Assembly (NCBI RefSeq): GCF_037055275.1
Contig: NZ_CP146343.1
Coordinates: 2,824,501 to 2,888,500, forward strand
Direction: 5' to 3'
Length of the DNA: 64,000 bases
Source: Pseudomonas sp. ML2-2023-3
GTDB lineage: Bacteria; Pseudomonadota; Gammaproteobacteria; Pseudomonadales; Pseudomonadaceae
Shown here: piece after piece, positions 8,177 through 16,738 of the stretch
Numbering within the stretch: position 1 is the stretch's first letter
Layout: every line of letters starts with the position of its first letter
Notes under the pieces: generated by a model
Database searches by the model: none
The model's input: only the letters and a program-made list of their open reading frames with translations
What the model was told of the DNA's origin: nothing
Program-made: the position numbers and the translations under genes

Positions 8177-9331
8177 ATGGAACTGACTTATTCGCCCAAA
8201 CAAAAGGCTTTCCGTCAGGAGGTCAGGCAATGGCTGGCGGCTAATCTGCCGTCTGAACCCCTCGCCAGTTACGACACCCGCGAAGGCTTTGAGCAGCATC
8301 GCCAGTGGGAAGCCAAGTTGTTCGACAGTCGTCTGTCGATGGTGATGTGGCCCACCGAACTGGGTGGCCGTGGCTGCGATCTGATCGAGTGGCTGATTTT
8401 CGAAGAAGAATATTACGGTGCGGGCGCCCCCATGCGGGTCAATCAGAACGGCCAGTTATTGCTCGGGCCCACCCTGATGGAGTTCGGCACCGAAGCACAG
8501 AAAAAACGCTTTCTGCCGCGCATGGCGGCCAGTGCCGACATGTGGGCCCAGGGCTGGTCCGAGCCAAACGCCGGTTCCGACATGGCTGCGATCACCAGCA
8601 AGGCCACCCGTGATGGCGAGGGCTATGTGCTCAATGGCCAGAAAACCTGGTCGACCCGGGCCATTTTTGCGGACTGGCTGTTTGGTTTGTTTCGCAGTGA
8701 TCCCACTTCTAGCCGTCACCACGGGTTGTCATTTGTCATGGTGCCGCTCAATGCGCCGGGTGTGACGGTGCGTCCCATCAAGGCCCTGAACGGCAAGGAC
8801 GCCTTTGCCGAAGTGTTCTTCGATGACGTGCGCATCCCGCTGGAAAATCGCATTGGCGATGAAGGGCAGGGCTGGCATGTGGCTATGGCCACCGCCGGTT
8901 TCGAGCGCGGCCTGCTGTTGCGTTCACCGGCGCGTTTTCAGTACACGGCGCGCAAACTGGTGGAGCTGTATCAGGCCAACCGTGCCAGTGCCGACCGTGA
9001 CCCAAGCCTGGGTGATGCAGTGTGCAAGGCCTGGATGGATGCGCAAGCCTACGCCTTGTCTGCTTACCACACCGTGGGCCGACTGAGCCGTGGGGCGCAG
9101 ATTGGCGCTGAGTCGAGCACCAACAAAATCATCTGGTCGGAACTTGATCTGCGCATGCACGAAACCGCCATGCGCATCCTGGGTGCCAGTGGCGAACTGA
9201 CCGGTAAATCGGCAGACGGTCACGACTGGCTGGAGGGCTTTCTGTTTGCTCAGGCAGGTCCCATCTACGCAGGCACCAACGAGATTCAGCGCAATATCAT
9301 TGCCGAGCGCATGCTCGGTCTGCCGAAGTGA
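8177..9331 (+). CDS. Acyl-CoA dehydrogenase, catalytic-type subunit
   Basis: A 384-residue acyl-CoA dehydrogenase with the flavin motif QGWSEPNAGSD (125-135) and C-terminal YAGTNEIQRNI. Glu243 in GFERG takes the position of the base in FadE26-type enzymes, while the MCAD-type Glu is absent. The ATG at 8177 gives the standard MELTYSPKQ start, 11 bases after the hydratase stop; an upstream ATG inside that gene is unlikely. The next gene encodes a shorter partner lacking this Glu, so the pair probably assembles as a heterotetramer, comparable to the FadE31-FadE33 group of HIP degradation. It would introduce a double bond in a CoA thioester left after ring opening. Confidence 0.85.
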   Translation: MELTYSPKQKAFRQEVRQWLAANLPSEPLASYDTREGFEQHRQWEAKLFDSRLSMVMWPTELGGRGCDLIEWLIFEEEYYGAGAPMRVNQNGQLLLGPTLMEFGTEAQKKRFLPRMAASADMWAQGWSEPNAGSDMAAITSKATRDGEGYVLNGQKTWSTRAIFADWLFGLFRSDPTSSRHHGLSFVMVPLNAPGVTVRPIKALNGKDAFAEVFFDDVRIPLENRIGDEGQGWHVAMATAGFERGLLLRSPARFQYTARKLVELYQANRASADRDPSLGDAVCKAWMDAQAYALSAYHTVGRLSRGAQIGAESSTNKIIWSELDLRMHETAMRILGASGELTGKSADGHDWLEGFLFAQAGPIYAGTNEIQRNIIAERMLGLPK

Positions 9332-9339
9332 GGCCGGGG

Positions 9340-10398
9340 ATGGACTTTACCTTTACCGATGACCAGCAAACCTTCCGCGAAGCCATCAGCCGTTTTCTGA
9401 TGACTGAAGCCGCGCCGGAAATGCTCCGTGAAATCTGGGAAACCGATGTCGGCCGTTCCCCGGATCTGCGCAACAAAATTGCCGAGCAGGGCCTTACGGC
9501 ACTGTCGATTCCTGAAGCCTTTGGTGGCCTGGGCATGGATGACGTGGCCTGGGCCTTGATGACGCAGGAGTTGGGTTACTACGCCATACCTGATTCGCTG
9601 GCCGATACCGCTTATGTGGCCAGCGCCCTGATCGCGGGCTTGCCCGAAAGCGTTGCCCAGCGCGGCGAGTGGCTGGAGGGTATAGCCGATGGCAGCTTGC
9701 GGGTTGCCATCGGGCACCCGGTCAATCCGCTGGTGGCGGATGCCGCCCATGCTGATCTGTTGCTACTGGCCCATGGCGATGAAGTTCACGCCGTACCTCG
9801 CAGCCAGGTGGATGTCCAGGGTCACAGCAGCCTGGATGCCTCTCGGCGTCTGGCGCAGGTCAGCTGGCAACCTTGTGCTGCGACGCAGGTGGCGCAGGGC
9901 GAACAGGGCCGTGAACTGTGGTCGCAGACGCTGAACCGTGGCGCGCTGTCGGTGGCCGGACAGTTGCTCGGGCTGGCGCAACGCATGCTGGATCTGTCGG
10001 TGGATTACGCCGCGCAGCGCAAACAGTTCGGCAAGCCGATCGGCAGTTTTCAGGCGGTCAAACACCACCTGGCCGACGTTGCCACCCAGCTCGAATTCGC
10101 CAAGCCGGTGCTGTATCGCGCCGCTTACGCCCTGGCTCATAACGAGCCGAATGCAGCCGTGTGGGTGTCCCAGGCGCGTCTGGCCAGCTGTGAAGCAAGC
10201 TGGCTGGCGGCTCGCCACGGTATTCAGGTACATGGCGCGATGGGGTACACCTGGGAAGTCGACCTGCAGATGTTCATGAAACGCGCCTGGGCACTGGACA
10301 GCGCCTGGGGCGACCGTGCGCTGCACAAGACCCGTGTGGCCGAGTATGTATTGAGTGGCGCGGCGCCTCTGGGCCCCGGTCACACGTTCGAGGATTGA
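9340..10398 (+). CDS. Acyl-CoA dehydrogenase, partner subunit
   Basis: A 352-residue acyl-CoA dehydrogenase-fold protein. It has the AAQRKQFGKPIGSFQAVKHH motif and the HGAMGYTWE segment near the C-terminus, but no GFERG glutamate; the region reads AGQLLGLAQ. It is slightly short for the family (usual length 370-390). The ATG at 9340 is preferred because it yields MDFTFTDDQ and follows a GGGG stretch; a GTG at 9328 overlapping the upstream stop is possible. It is probably the non-catalytic half of a dimer of dimers with the preceding gene. Confidence 0.83.
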   Translation: MDFTFTDDQQTFREAISRFLMTEAAPEMLREIWETDVGRSPDLRNKIAEQGLTALSIPEAFGGLGMDDVAWALMTQELGYYAIPDSLADTAYVASALIAGLPESVAQRGEWLEGIADGSLRVAIGHPVNPLVADAAHADLLLLAHGDEVHAVPRSQVDVQGHSSLDASRRLAQVSWQPCAATQVAQGEQGRELWSQTLNRGALSVAGQLLGLAQRMLDLSVDYAAQRKQFGKPIGSFQAVKHHLADVATQLEFAKPVLYRAAYALAHNEPNAAVWVSQARLASCEASWLAARHGIQVHGAMGYTWEVDLQMFMKRAWALDSAWGDRALHKTRVAEYVLSGAAPLGPGHTFED

Positions 10399-10401
10399 TC
10401 G

Positions 10402-11553
10402 ATGCCCCAAGCCTATATTGTTGACGCGCTGCGCAGCCCTACCGGCAAGCGCAAGGGCGGATTGGCCCATGTCCATGCAATAGATCTGGGTGCCCATGTG
10501 CTCAAGGCACTGGTCGAGCGCAACCAGATCCCGGCGGACGAATATGACGACGTGATTTTTGGGTGCGTCGACACCATCGGCTCCCAGGCCGGTGATATCG
10601 CCCGCACCAGTTGGCTGGCCGCAGGGCTGCCACTCAACGTGCCTGGCACCACCATTGACCGCCAGTGCGGTTCCTCGCAGCAGGCACTGCATTTTGCCGC
10701 GCAAGCCGTGATGAGTGGCACCCAGGATGTGATTGCCGTAGGCGGCGTACAGACCATGACCCAGATCCCGATTTCGTCGGCGATGCTGGCCGGTCAGCCG
10801 CTGGGTTTCAGTGACCCGTTTTCCGGCAGCAAGGGGTGGCGGGCGCGCTTTGGCGATCAGCCGGTCAACCAGTTTTACGCCGCTCAGCGCATTGCGGATC
10901 ACTGGAATATCAGCCGCCAGCAAATGGAAGCCTACGCACTTGAAAGCCATCGCCGGGCGCTGGATGCCATTGCCGGGCGCCGTTTGGTGAACGAGATCGT
11001 GCCCTGTGAAGGGGTATGGGACGACGAAACGCCGCGCCACACCAGCCTGGCAAAAATGGCCGAGCTGGAGCCGGTGTCTGCCGAGTTTCCGTCGATCACT
11101 GCTGCAGTTTCCAGCCAGACCTGCGACGCCTCGGCCGCTTTGCTGGTGGTTTCTGAGGCGGCACTCAAGCGCTACAACCTGACACCACGGGCGCGAATCC
11201 ACCACCTCTCGGTGCTGGGCGACGACCCGATCTGGCACCTGACCGCGCCGATTGCCGCCACCCGCGCCGCGCTGAAAAAAGCCGGCATGAACATCGCTGA
11301 CATTGACCGGGTCGAGATCAACGAAGCGTTCGCCTCGGTGGTCATGGCCTGGGCCAAGGAACTGGATTTTGACCCCGCCAGAACCAATGCCAACGGCGGC
11401 GCAATTGCCCTGGGGCATCCACTGGGTGCCAGCGGGGCACGGTTGATGACCAGCCTGCTTAACCAGCTGGAGCAAAGCGGCGGCCGCTATGGCCTGCAGA
11501 CCATGTGCGAAGGCGGTGGGCAAGCCAACGTGACGATTATTGAACGCCTCTAG
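10402..11553 (+). CDS. Thiolase, FadA6-like
   Basis: A 383-residue thiolase with all catalytic residues: nucleophile Cys89 in DRQCGSS, the NEAF motif, His339 in GHPLGASG and Cys369 in MCEGGG. From memory it is very similar to M. tuberculosis FadA6 along its whole length (GCVDTIGSQAG, QCGSSQQA, QTMCEGGG). FadA6 acts late in HIP degradation, releasing acetyl-CoA. The gene begins 3 bases after the preceding stop, so it is translationally linked. The family is certain; assignment to the steroid route rests on this similarity and on the neighbours. Confidence 0.88.
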   Translation: MPQAYIVDALRSPTGKRKGGLAHVHAIDLGAHVLKALVERNQIPADEYDDVIFGCVDTIGSQAGDIARTSWLAAGLPLNVPGTTIDRQCGSSQQALHFAAQAVMSGTQDVIAVGGVQTMTQIPISSAMLAGQPLGFSDPFSGSKGWRARFGDQPVNQFYAAQRIADHWNISRQQMEAYALESHRRALDAIAGRRLVNEIVPCEGVWDDETPRHTSLAKMAELEPVSAEFPSITAAVSSQTCDASAALLVVSEAALKRYNLTPRARIHHLSVLGDDPIWHLTAPIAATRAALKKAGMNIADIDRVEINEAFASVVMAWAKELDFDPARTNANGGAIALGHPLGASGARLMTSLLNQLEQSGGRYGLQTMCEGGGQANVTIIERL

Positions 11554-11563
11554 GAGCATTGAC

Positions 11564-12442
11564 ATGGCAATTTGTGCAGGACGTACCGTCATCATCACGG
11601 GCGCGGGCGGTGGACTGGGCCGTGCCTATGCGCTGGCTTTCGCCGGGCAGGGTGCCAACGTGGTGGTCAACGATATTCGCCGCGAAGCCGCTGAAGAAGT
11701 GGTCGCGCAGATTCGCGAGGCAGGTGGCCAGGCCATCGCCAACGCGGATGACATCACCACCCTGGCCACGGCACAACAGATCGTGGATGCCGCCCTGGCT
11801 GCATTCGGCGAAGTGCATGTGGTGGTCAACAACGCCGGTATTTTGCGCGACCGCATGTTTATCAGCCTCAGCGAGGACGATTGGGATGCCGTGATGCGCG
11901 TGCACCTCAAGGGGCATTTCTGCCTGGCCAACATCCTTGGCAAACGCTGGCGTGACCTGGCCAAGGCCGGCCAGCCGGTGGCCGCAAGAATCATCAACAC
12001 CACGTCGGGAGCGGGCTTGCAGGGCTCGGTCGGGCAGTCCAACTACAGCGCTGCCAAAGGCGGAATCGCAGCGTTGACCCTGGTGCAGGCGGCTGAACTG
12101 GCGCGTTACGGCGTTACCGCCAATGCCCTGGCCCCGGCGGCACGCACCTCGATGACCGAGAGCGCGATGCCGGACCTGGTGAAAAAGCCCGAAGACGGAG
12201 CTTTCGACGCCTGGGCCCCGGAAAACGTTGCGCCGCTGGTGGTGTGGCTGGGCAGCGAACTGTCGGGGGATGTGACCGGGCAAATCATCGAAAGCCAGGG
12301 CGGGCGATTGTCCGTGGGCGATGGTTGGCGCACCGGCGTGACCCGCGACAAGGGTGCGCAACTGCAGCCAGAAGAAGTCGGTGTAGCCATGGGCCAGATC
12401 CTGGCAGAAGCACCTGCACCGCAAAGGGTGTGGGGCAGCTGA
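11564..12442 (+). CDS. SDR family oxidoreductase, Rv3548c-like
   Basis: A 292-residue short-chain dehydrogenase with the dinucleotide motif TGAGGGLG (12-19), NNAG (89-92) and the catalytic triad Ser148, Tyr161 and Lys165 (YSAAK). It is longer than a typical 250-residue SDR, with a C-terminal extension. Long segments (IINTTSGAGLQGSVGQ) match my memory of Rv3548c, a KstR2-linked steroid SDR. It would oxidise or reduce a hydroxyacyl-CoA of the pathway. The ATG at 11564 follows GAGC with a 10-base gap from the thiolase; the earlier ATG at 11540 lies inside the thiolase gene and adds no fold element. Confidence 0.85.
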   Translation: MAICAGRTVIITGAGGGLGRAYALAFAGQGANVVVNDIRREAAEEVVAQIREAGGQAIANADDITTLATAQQIVDAALAAFGEVHVVVNNAGILRDRMFISLSEDDWDAVMRVHLKGHFCLANILGKRWRDLAKAGQPVAARIINTTSGAGLQGSVGQSNYSAAKGGIAALTLVQAAELARYGVTANALAPAARTSMTESAMPDLVKKPEDGAFDAWAPENVAPLVVWLGSELSGDVTGQIIESQGGRLSVGDGWRTGVTRDKGAQLQPEEVGVAMGQILAEAPAPQRVWGS

Positions 12443-12530
12443 CGAGTGATGCCCGCTCCCATACTTGAGCCGCGTTGCTCTTAATTACGCTCCCACAGCG
12501 GGGCTATCGTTTTAACCAGAGATTTAAACC

Positions 12531-13316
12531 ATGAGACAAGCGCCTCCTTACGTGCCCGGTCACCAGTTGCTCGCGGGCAAGTCGATCTTGATCACCGCCG
12601 CCGCTGGCGCAGGTATCGGTTATGCCGCTGCCAAACGCTGCGCCGAAGAAGGCTGCCGCGCCTTGATGATTTCCGATATTCATCCGCGCCGCCTCGAAGA
12701 AGCGGTCGAGCGCCTCAAGGCGGAAACCGGATTGCAGGCGGTGTACGGCCAGCTGTGCAACGTCACCGTCGAAGCCGATGTACAAGCGTTGGTCGCCGCA
12801 GCTGAAGAAGCCTTGGGCGGGGTCGATGTGCTGATCAATAACGCAGGTCTTGGCGGCCAGGTACGCCTCACCGAAATGACCGATCAACAGTGGTCCTCCG
12901 TGCTGGATATCACCCTGACCGGCACCATGCGCATGACCCGCGCCATGCTTCCGCACATGGAGCGCCGTGGCGCCGGGGCCATCGTCAACAACGCCTCGGT
13001 GCTGGGGTGGCGGGCGCAGAAAGAACAGGCCCACTACGCAGCCGCCAAGGCCGGGGTCATGGCCCTGACCCGTTGCAGCGCGCTGGAAGCGGCCGAGAGC
13101 GGGGTGCGGATCAATGCCGTGGCGCCGTCCATTGCCTTGCATGACTTCCTGAAAAAAGCCTCCAGCAGTGAACTGCTGGAGCAACTGACCAGCCGCGAAG
13201 CCTTCGGTCGCGCCGCTGAAGTGTGGGAAGTGGCCAACGTCATGGTGTTCCTGGCCAGCGATTACGCCTCATACATGGTTGGCGAAGTGCTGCCTGTCAG
13301 CTCGCAACAGGCCTGA
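12531..13316 (+). CDS. SDR family oxidoreductase, IpdF-like
   Basis: A 261-residue SDR with a modified glycine-rich motif, TAAAGAGIG (22-30), NNAG (103-106) and triad Ser156, Tyr169 and Lys173. The TAAAGxGIG motif and the block NNASVLGWRAQ are shared, from memory, with M. tuberculosis IpdF (Rv3559c), which oxidises 5-hydroxy-HIP-CoA at the ring hydroxyl. It starts 88 bases after the previous gene, the largest gap in the operon, possibly with its own ribosome loading site but no visible promoter. SDR family is certain, IpdF role likely. Confidence 0.86.
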   Translation: MRQAPPYVPGHQLLAGKSILITAAAGAGIGYAAAKRCAEEGCRALMISDIHPRRLEEAVERLKAETGLQAVYGQLCNVTVEADVQALVAAAEEALGGVDVLINNAGLGGQVRLTEMTDQQWSSVLDITLTGTMRMTRAMLPHMERRGAGAIVNNASVLGWRAQKEQAHYAAAKAGVMALTRCSALEAAESGVRINAVAPSIALHDFLKKASSSELLEQLTSREAFGRAAEVWEVANVMVFLASDYASYMVGEVLPVSSQQA

Positions 13317-13326
13317 GGATCAGACC

Positions 13327-13797
13327 ATGAGTACGCTATTTAGCAGCGCCGGGCAGTTGCTCGCCGCACGTGGGCAAGACCTGGGGCACACCGACTGGCT
13401 TGTGCTGACCCAGGAGCGGATCAACCTGTTTGCCGAGGCCACGGGCGATCACCAGTGGATCCATGTTGACCCTGAGCGTGCAGCCAAGGGGCCGTTCGGT
13501 GCTTGCATTGCCCACGGCTACCTGACCCTGGCACTGGCCAATCTGTTCATGCCGCAACTGATGCAGTTCGAAAACCTGGCAATGGGTGTCAATTACGGCA
13601 GTGACCGGTTGCGCTTTCCGGCTGCGGTCAAGGTCGGTTCGCGGGTGCGCGGGCATGGCCAGATCGTGGAGGTCGAGGCACTGGGCCAGGCACTGCAGGC
13701 AGTGGTTCGCATCAGTGTCGAGATCGAGGGCAGCGAGCGCCCCGGCTGCGTGGTGGACACCATCAGCCGTTACACCTTCAACCCTATTGAGAAGTGA
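13327..13797 (+). CDS. MaoC-like hot-dog dehydratase
   Basis: A 156-residue single hot-dog protein carrying the R-specific hydratase signature ATGDHQWIHVD, with Asp41 and His46 as the expected catalytic pair. Such enzymes add water to trans-2-enoyl-CoA to give (R)-3-hydroxyacyl-CoA. The ATG at 13327 follows GAGGATCAG ten bases after the SDR stop. Its position between an SDR and a thiolase fits a beta-oxidation hydratase step. The exact substrate cannot be deduced. Confidence 0.87.
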   Translation: MSTLFSSAGQLLAARGQDLGHTDWLVLTQERINLFAEATGDHQWIHVDPERAAKGPFGACIAHGYLTLALANLFMPQLMQFENLAMGVNYGSDRLRFPAAVKVGSRVRGHGQIVEVEALGQALQAVVRISVEIEGSERPGCVVDTISRYTFNPIEK

Positions 13798-13806
13798 GCC
13801 CCGAAC

Positions 13807-15015
13807 ATGAACCTGAATGACGTTGTGATTGTATCCACGGCCCGAACTGCCTTGACCAAGTCTTTCCGGGGCTCGTTCAACGACACTGAAGCGCCGGTGC
13901 TGGGCGGGCACGTGGTGCGCGCCGTCGTCGAGCGCGCCGGGATAGAACCGGGCTCGGTGGAAGACGTGATCATGGGCGCCGCTGCTCAGCAAGGCACCCA
14001 GGGCTACAACATCGGACGCTTGTGTGCCAACACCGGCGGCCTGCCCAATACCGTGCCGGGTATGGCGATTGACCGCATGTGCGCCTCGGGCCTGATGAGT
14101 ATCGGGGTGGCTGCCAAAGGCATCATGACCGGCGAAATGTCGATCGCCGTGGCCGGTGGTGTGGAGTCATTGTCCCTGACCCAGAACAAGTACAAAAACA
14201 CCTACCGTGCACAGTCCGAGGCGGTGCTTGAATGCATGCCCACGGCCTATATCCCGATGCTCGAAACCGCTGAAATCGTGGCTCGCCGCTACAACATCAG
14301 CCGTGAAGTACAGGACCAGTATTCCCTGCAAAGCCAGCAGCGCACTGCCGCGGCCCAGGCGGGAGGTCTGTTCGGCGACGAAATCGTCCCGCTGGCTGCG
14401 CGCAAGCTGTGCTTTGACAAAGAAGGCAAGCCCAGCGGTTATCAGGACGTGATCGCGGATCGCGACGAATGCAATCGTCCGTCCACCACCCTTGAGGATC
14501 TGGCGGCACTCAAGCCGGTCTGGAAGGACGGTAAATGGGTCCAGCAGGGGGAATTCATCACGGCGGGCAACGCCTCGCAGTTCTCCGATGGCGCCTCGGC
14601 GGTCTTGATGATGAGCCGTGCCGAAGCCAAACAGCGCGGGATCGAAGCATTGGGCGTGTATCGCGGGATCGCGGTGAGTGGCTGTGCGCCGGAAGAAATG
14701 GGGATTGGCCCGGTGTTCGCGATTCCAAAACTGCTCAAGCGGTTTGGCCTGACCGTATCGGACATCGACCTGTGGGAAATCAACGAAGCGTTCGCCTGCC
14801 AGGTGGTGTACTGCCGCGACTTTCTGCAGATCCCCAACGACCGCCTGAACGTTAACGGCGGGGCGATTTCCATTGGTCATCCGTTCGGCATGTCGGGAGC
14901 CCGGATGGTGGGCCACAGCCTGCTCGAAGGCCGCCGCCGTGGCGCCCGATTTGTCGTGGTCGCCATGTGCATCGGCGGCGGCATGGGGGCTGCCGGGTTG
15001 TTCGAGCTGGACTGA
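13807..15015 (+). CDS. Acetyl-CoA acyltransferase (thiolase)
   Basis: A 402-residue thiolase with nucleophile Cys92 (DRMCASG), NEAF, His358 (GHPFGMSG) and Cys388 (MCIGGG). It is a general beta-ketothiolase and, unlike the first thiolase of this operon, does not resemble FadA6. It is the last gene of the plus-strand operon, nine bases after the MaoC gene, and is followed by a convergent MFS gene. Two different thiolases suggest two chain-shortening steps with different substrates. Confidence 0.87.
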   Translation: MNLNDVVIVSTARTALTKSFRGSFNDTEAPVLGGHVVRAVVERAGIEPGSVEDVIMGAAAQQGTQGYNIGRLCANTGGLPNTVPGMAIDRMCASGLMSIGVAAKGIMTGEMSIAVAGGVESLSLTQNKYKNTYRAQSEAVLECMPTAYIPMLETAEIVARRYNISREVQDQYSLQSQQRTAAAQAGGLFGDEIVPLAARKLCFDKEGKPSGYQDVIADRDECNRPSTTLEDLAALKPVWKDGKWVQQGEFITAGNASQFSDGASAVLMMSRAEAKQRGIEALGVYRGIAVSGCAPEEMGIGPVFAIPKLLKRFGLTVSDIDLWEINEAFACQVVYCRDFLQIPNDRLNVNGGAISIGHPFGMSGARMVGHSLLEGRRRGARFVVVAMCIGGGMGAAGLFELD

Positions 15016-15043
15016 AACGCTTTAGATCGTGGGGGTGCGGCGG

Positions 15044-16576
15044 CTATCGGGTTATAGCCAGGCGTGATTTCGGTATCGGATTGCGCATCAGCGTGCCCAC
15101 CACCAGGGCGCCCAGAAGCCCCATCACCCCCGCCACCCACAAGACCAGGCTAAACCCCGCCACAAAGGCGCTGGTCGCCAACGACTGGATCTGTGCGTGT
15201 GCCTCCAGTGGCAGTTGGCTGAGCGCCCCCGGCATGTCACCGGCCACTACCCGCGAAGCAATGAAGTGGCTTTGCCCCAGCCACTGCCCGGCGTCCTGCT
15301 TGAGGCTGGCGTGCAAGTGTTGCTCGGTGTGGCTTCCCAGCAGGGCTCCAAATACGCCGATGGCCAGCACAATGGCGCTAAAGCGCATGGTGGTACTCAT
15401 GCCGGACGCCATCCCCACACGGTCACGTGGCACGCAGGCCATGATGTTTTTCTGCGTATCGCCATTGAGCAAACCCGCCCCGGCACCCGTTACCGCAGTG
15501 GTCAGCGCAAAGCTCAGGTAGCCGCCATGATCCACCGCCCAGGCACTGAGCAGGTTGCCGCAACCTACCAGGGTCAAACCGGCGGCCATCATGCTGGAAG
15601 GGCTGTAACGGGACGCCAGGCGGGCACCGATACGCGGGCAGAGCAGCATGGCCAGGGCAAACGGCAACATCCCAAGGCCCGAAGTGACAGCGCTCAAGCC
15701 CAGGCCGTTTTGCAGATAGAACGGCAGCAAGGTCATCATTACCTGAGCGCAGCCAGCATAGGCAAACATGCCCAGCAGGGCGCCGATAAAGCGCGGTTGG
15801 CGAAACAGCTGCAGGTCAATCATGGGGCGACGCTGCAGTGATTCGATCAACACAAACAGAACCAGCAACAGCACACCGGCACTTATCCGGGCATAGGTCA
15901 GCGGGGCGTTCCAGCCAATGCGGTTGGCTTCGATCAGGCTCCAGATCAGGCACACCAGACTGGCGCTGAAGGCCAGGCTGCCCCAGGGGTCGAGTCGGGC
16001 CGATTGCGGGTCGCGGGATTCAGCGATGGCATGCCTGACCAGCAGCATCAACAGCAAGCCAACCGGCAGGTTGAGGTAAAAGATCCAGCGCCAGCCCAGG
16101 TATTGGGTGATCAGCCCGCCAAGGGTGGGTGCCGCCGTCATGGCCACCCCCATGCAGGCACCCCAGAAGGCCCAGGCTTTGGCCCGTTCGACCTCATCGT
16201 GAAAGGCATGCCCGATCGAGGCCAGCGCCGAGGTCAACAGCAGGGCCGCGCCTACGCCTTTTACGGCGCGGGCGATTTCCAGCAGCAGGCTGTTGGGCGC
16301 CGCGCCGCAGCCGAGGGACGCAAGGATGAAAATACTCAAGCCCCACAGCAGGGTCTTTTTACGACCGAAGCGATCGGCAATGCTCCCGGCCGGCAATAGC
16401 AGGGCGGCAAACGCCAGCATGTAAGCGCTGACGACCCATTCGATATCGACAAAGCTGGCCCCCAGATCCCGGGCGATGCTGGGCAGGGTGACGGCGACGA
16501 TGTTGGTGTCGAGCACGATGAGTGAACACACCCCGCTGGCCGTGAGCAGGGTGAGGCGCGGGCTGACAGCTTTCAT
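15044..16576 (-). CDS. MFS transporter, DHA2 (EmrB/QacA-like) family
   Basis: A 510-residue inner-membrane protein with about 14 hydrophobic helices, the DHA2 motif LDTNIVAVTLPSI in helix 1 and the MFS loop motif GSIADRFGRKK between helices 2 and 3. Members usually export drugs or toxic metabolites by proton antiport. It is transcribed divergently from a LysR regulator 162 bases away, which probably controls it. It may also export intermediates of the neighbouring catabolic island, but nothing in the sequence shows this. Confidence 0.9.
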   Translation of the reverse strand: MKAVSPRLTLLTASGVCSLIVLDTNIVAVTLPSIARDLGASFVDIEWVVSAYMLAFAALLLPAGSIADRFGRKKTLLWGLSIFILASLGCGAAPNSLLLEIARAVKGVGAALLLTSALASIGHAFHDEVERAKAWAFWGACMGVAMTAAPTLGGLITQYLGWRWIFYLNLPVGLLLMLLVRHAIAESRDPQSARLDPWGSLAFSASLVCLIWSLIEANRIGWNAPLTYARISAGVLLLVLFVLIESLQRRPMIDLQLFRQPRFIGALLGMFAYAGCAQVMMTLLPFYLQNGLGLSAVTSGLGMLPFALAMLLCPRIGARLASRYSPSSMMAAGLTLVGCGNLLSAWAVDHGGYLSFALTTAVTGAGAGLLNGDTQKNIMACVPRDRVGMASGMSTTMRFSAIVLAIGVFGALLGSHTEQHLHASLKQDAGQWLGQSHFIASRVVAGDMPGALSQLPLEAHAQIQSLATSAFVAGFSLVLWVAGVMGLLGALVVGTLMRNPIPKSRLAITR

Positions 16577-16738
16577 TGTTTCAGCTCCGGGCCCGGTTCA
16601 AGCATTACTTTGCAGGCAATTAATTTTACGGTCATGCTCACGTCTCTTCAGTACGGCGATGGCCCCAGTGTAGGGGCGGGCACTGCGGTGCTTGTTAGCC
16701 GGAAACCCGAACTTCATTACCTTTGAGCTAATGCTGCT

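Noticed and set aside
6028..8178. A 716-codon minus-strand open frame covering the transposase and the complement of the EchA20-like gene
   Set aside because: Only its last 322 codons are the IS5 transposase. The upstream part is antisense to a crotonase gene and its start is not that of any IS5 transposase.
9763..11598. A 611-codon minus-strand frame opposite the dehydrogenase and thiolase genes
   Set aside because: It spans two intact catabolic genes with catalytic residues in place, so it is a shadow frame.
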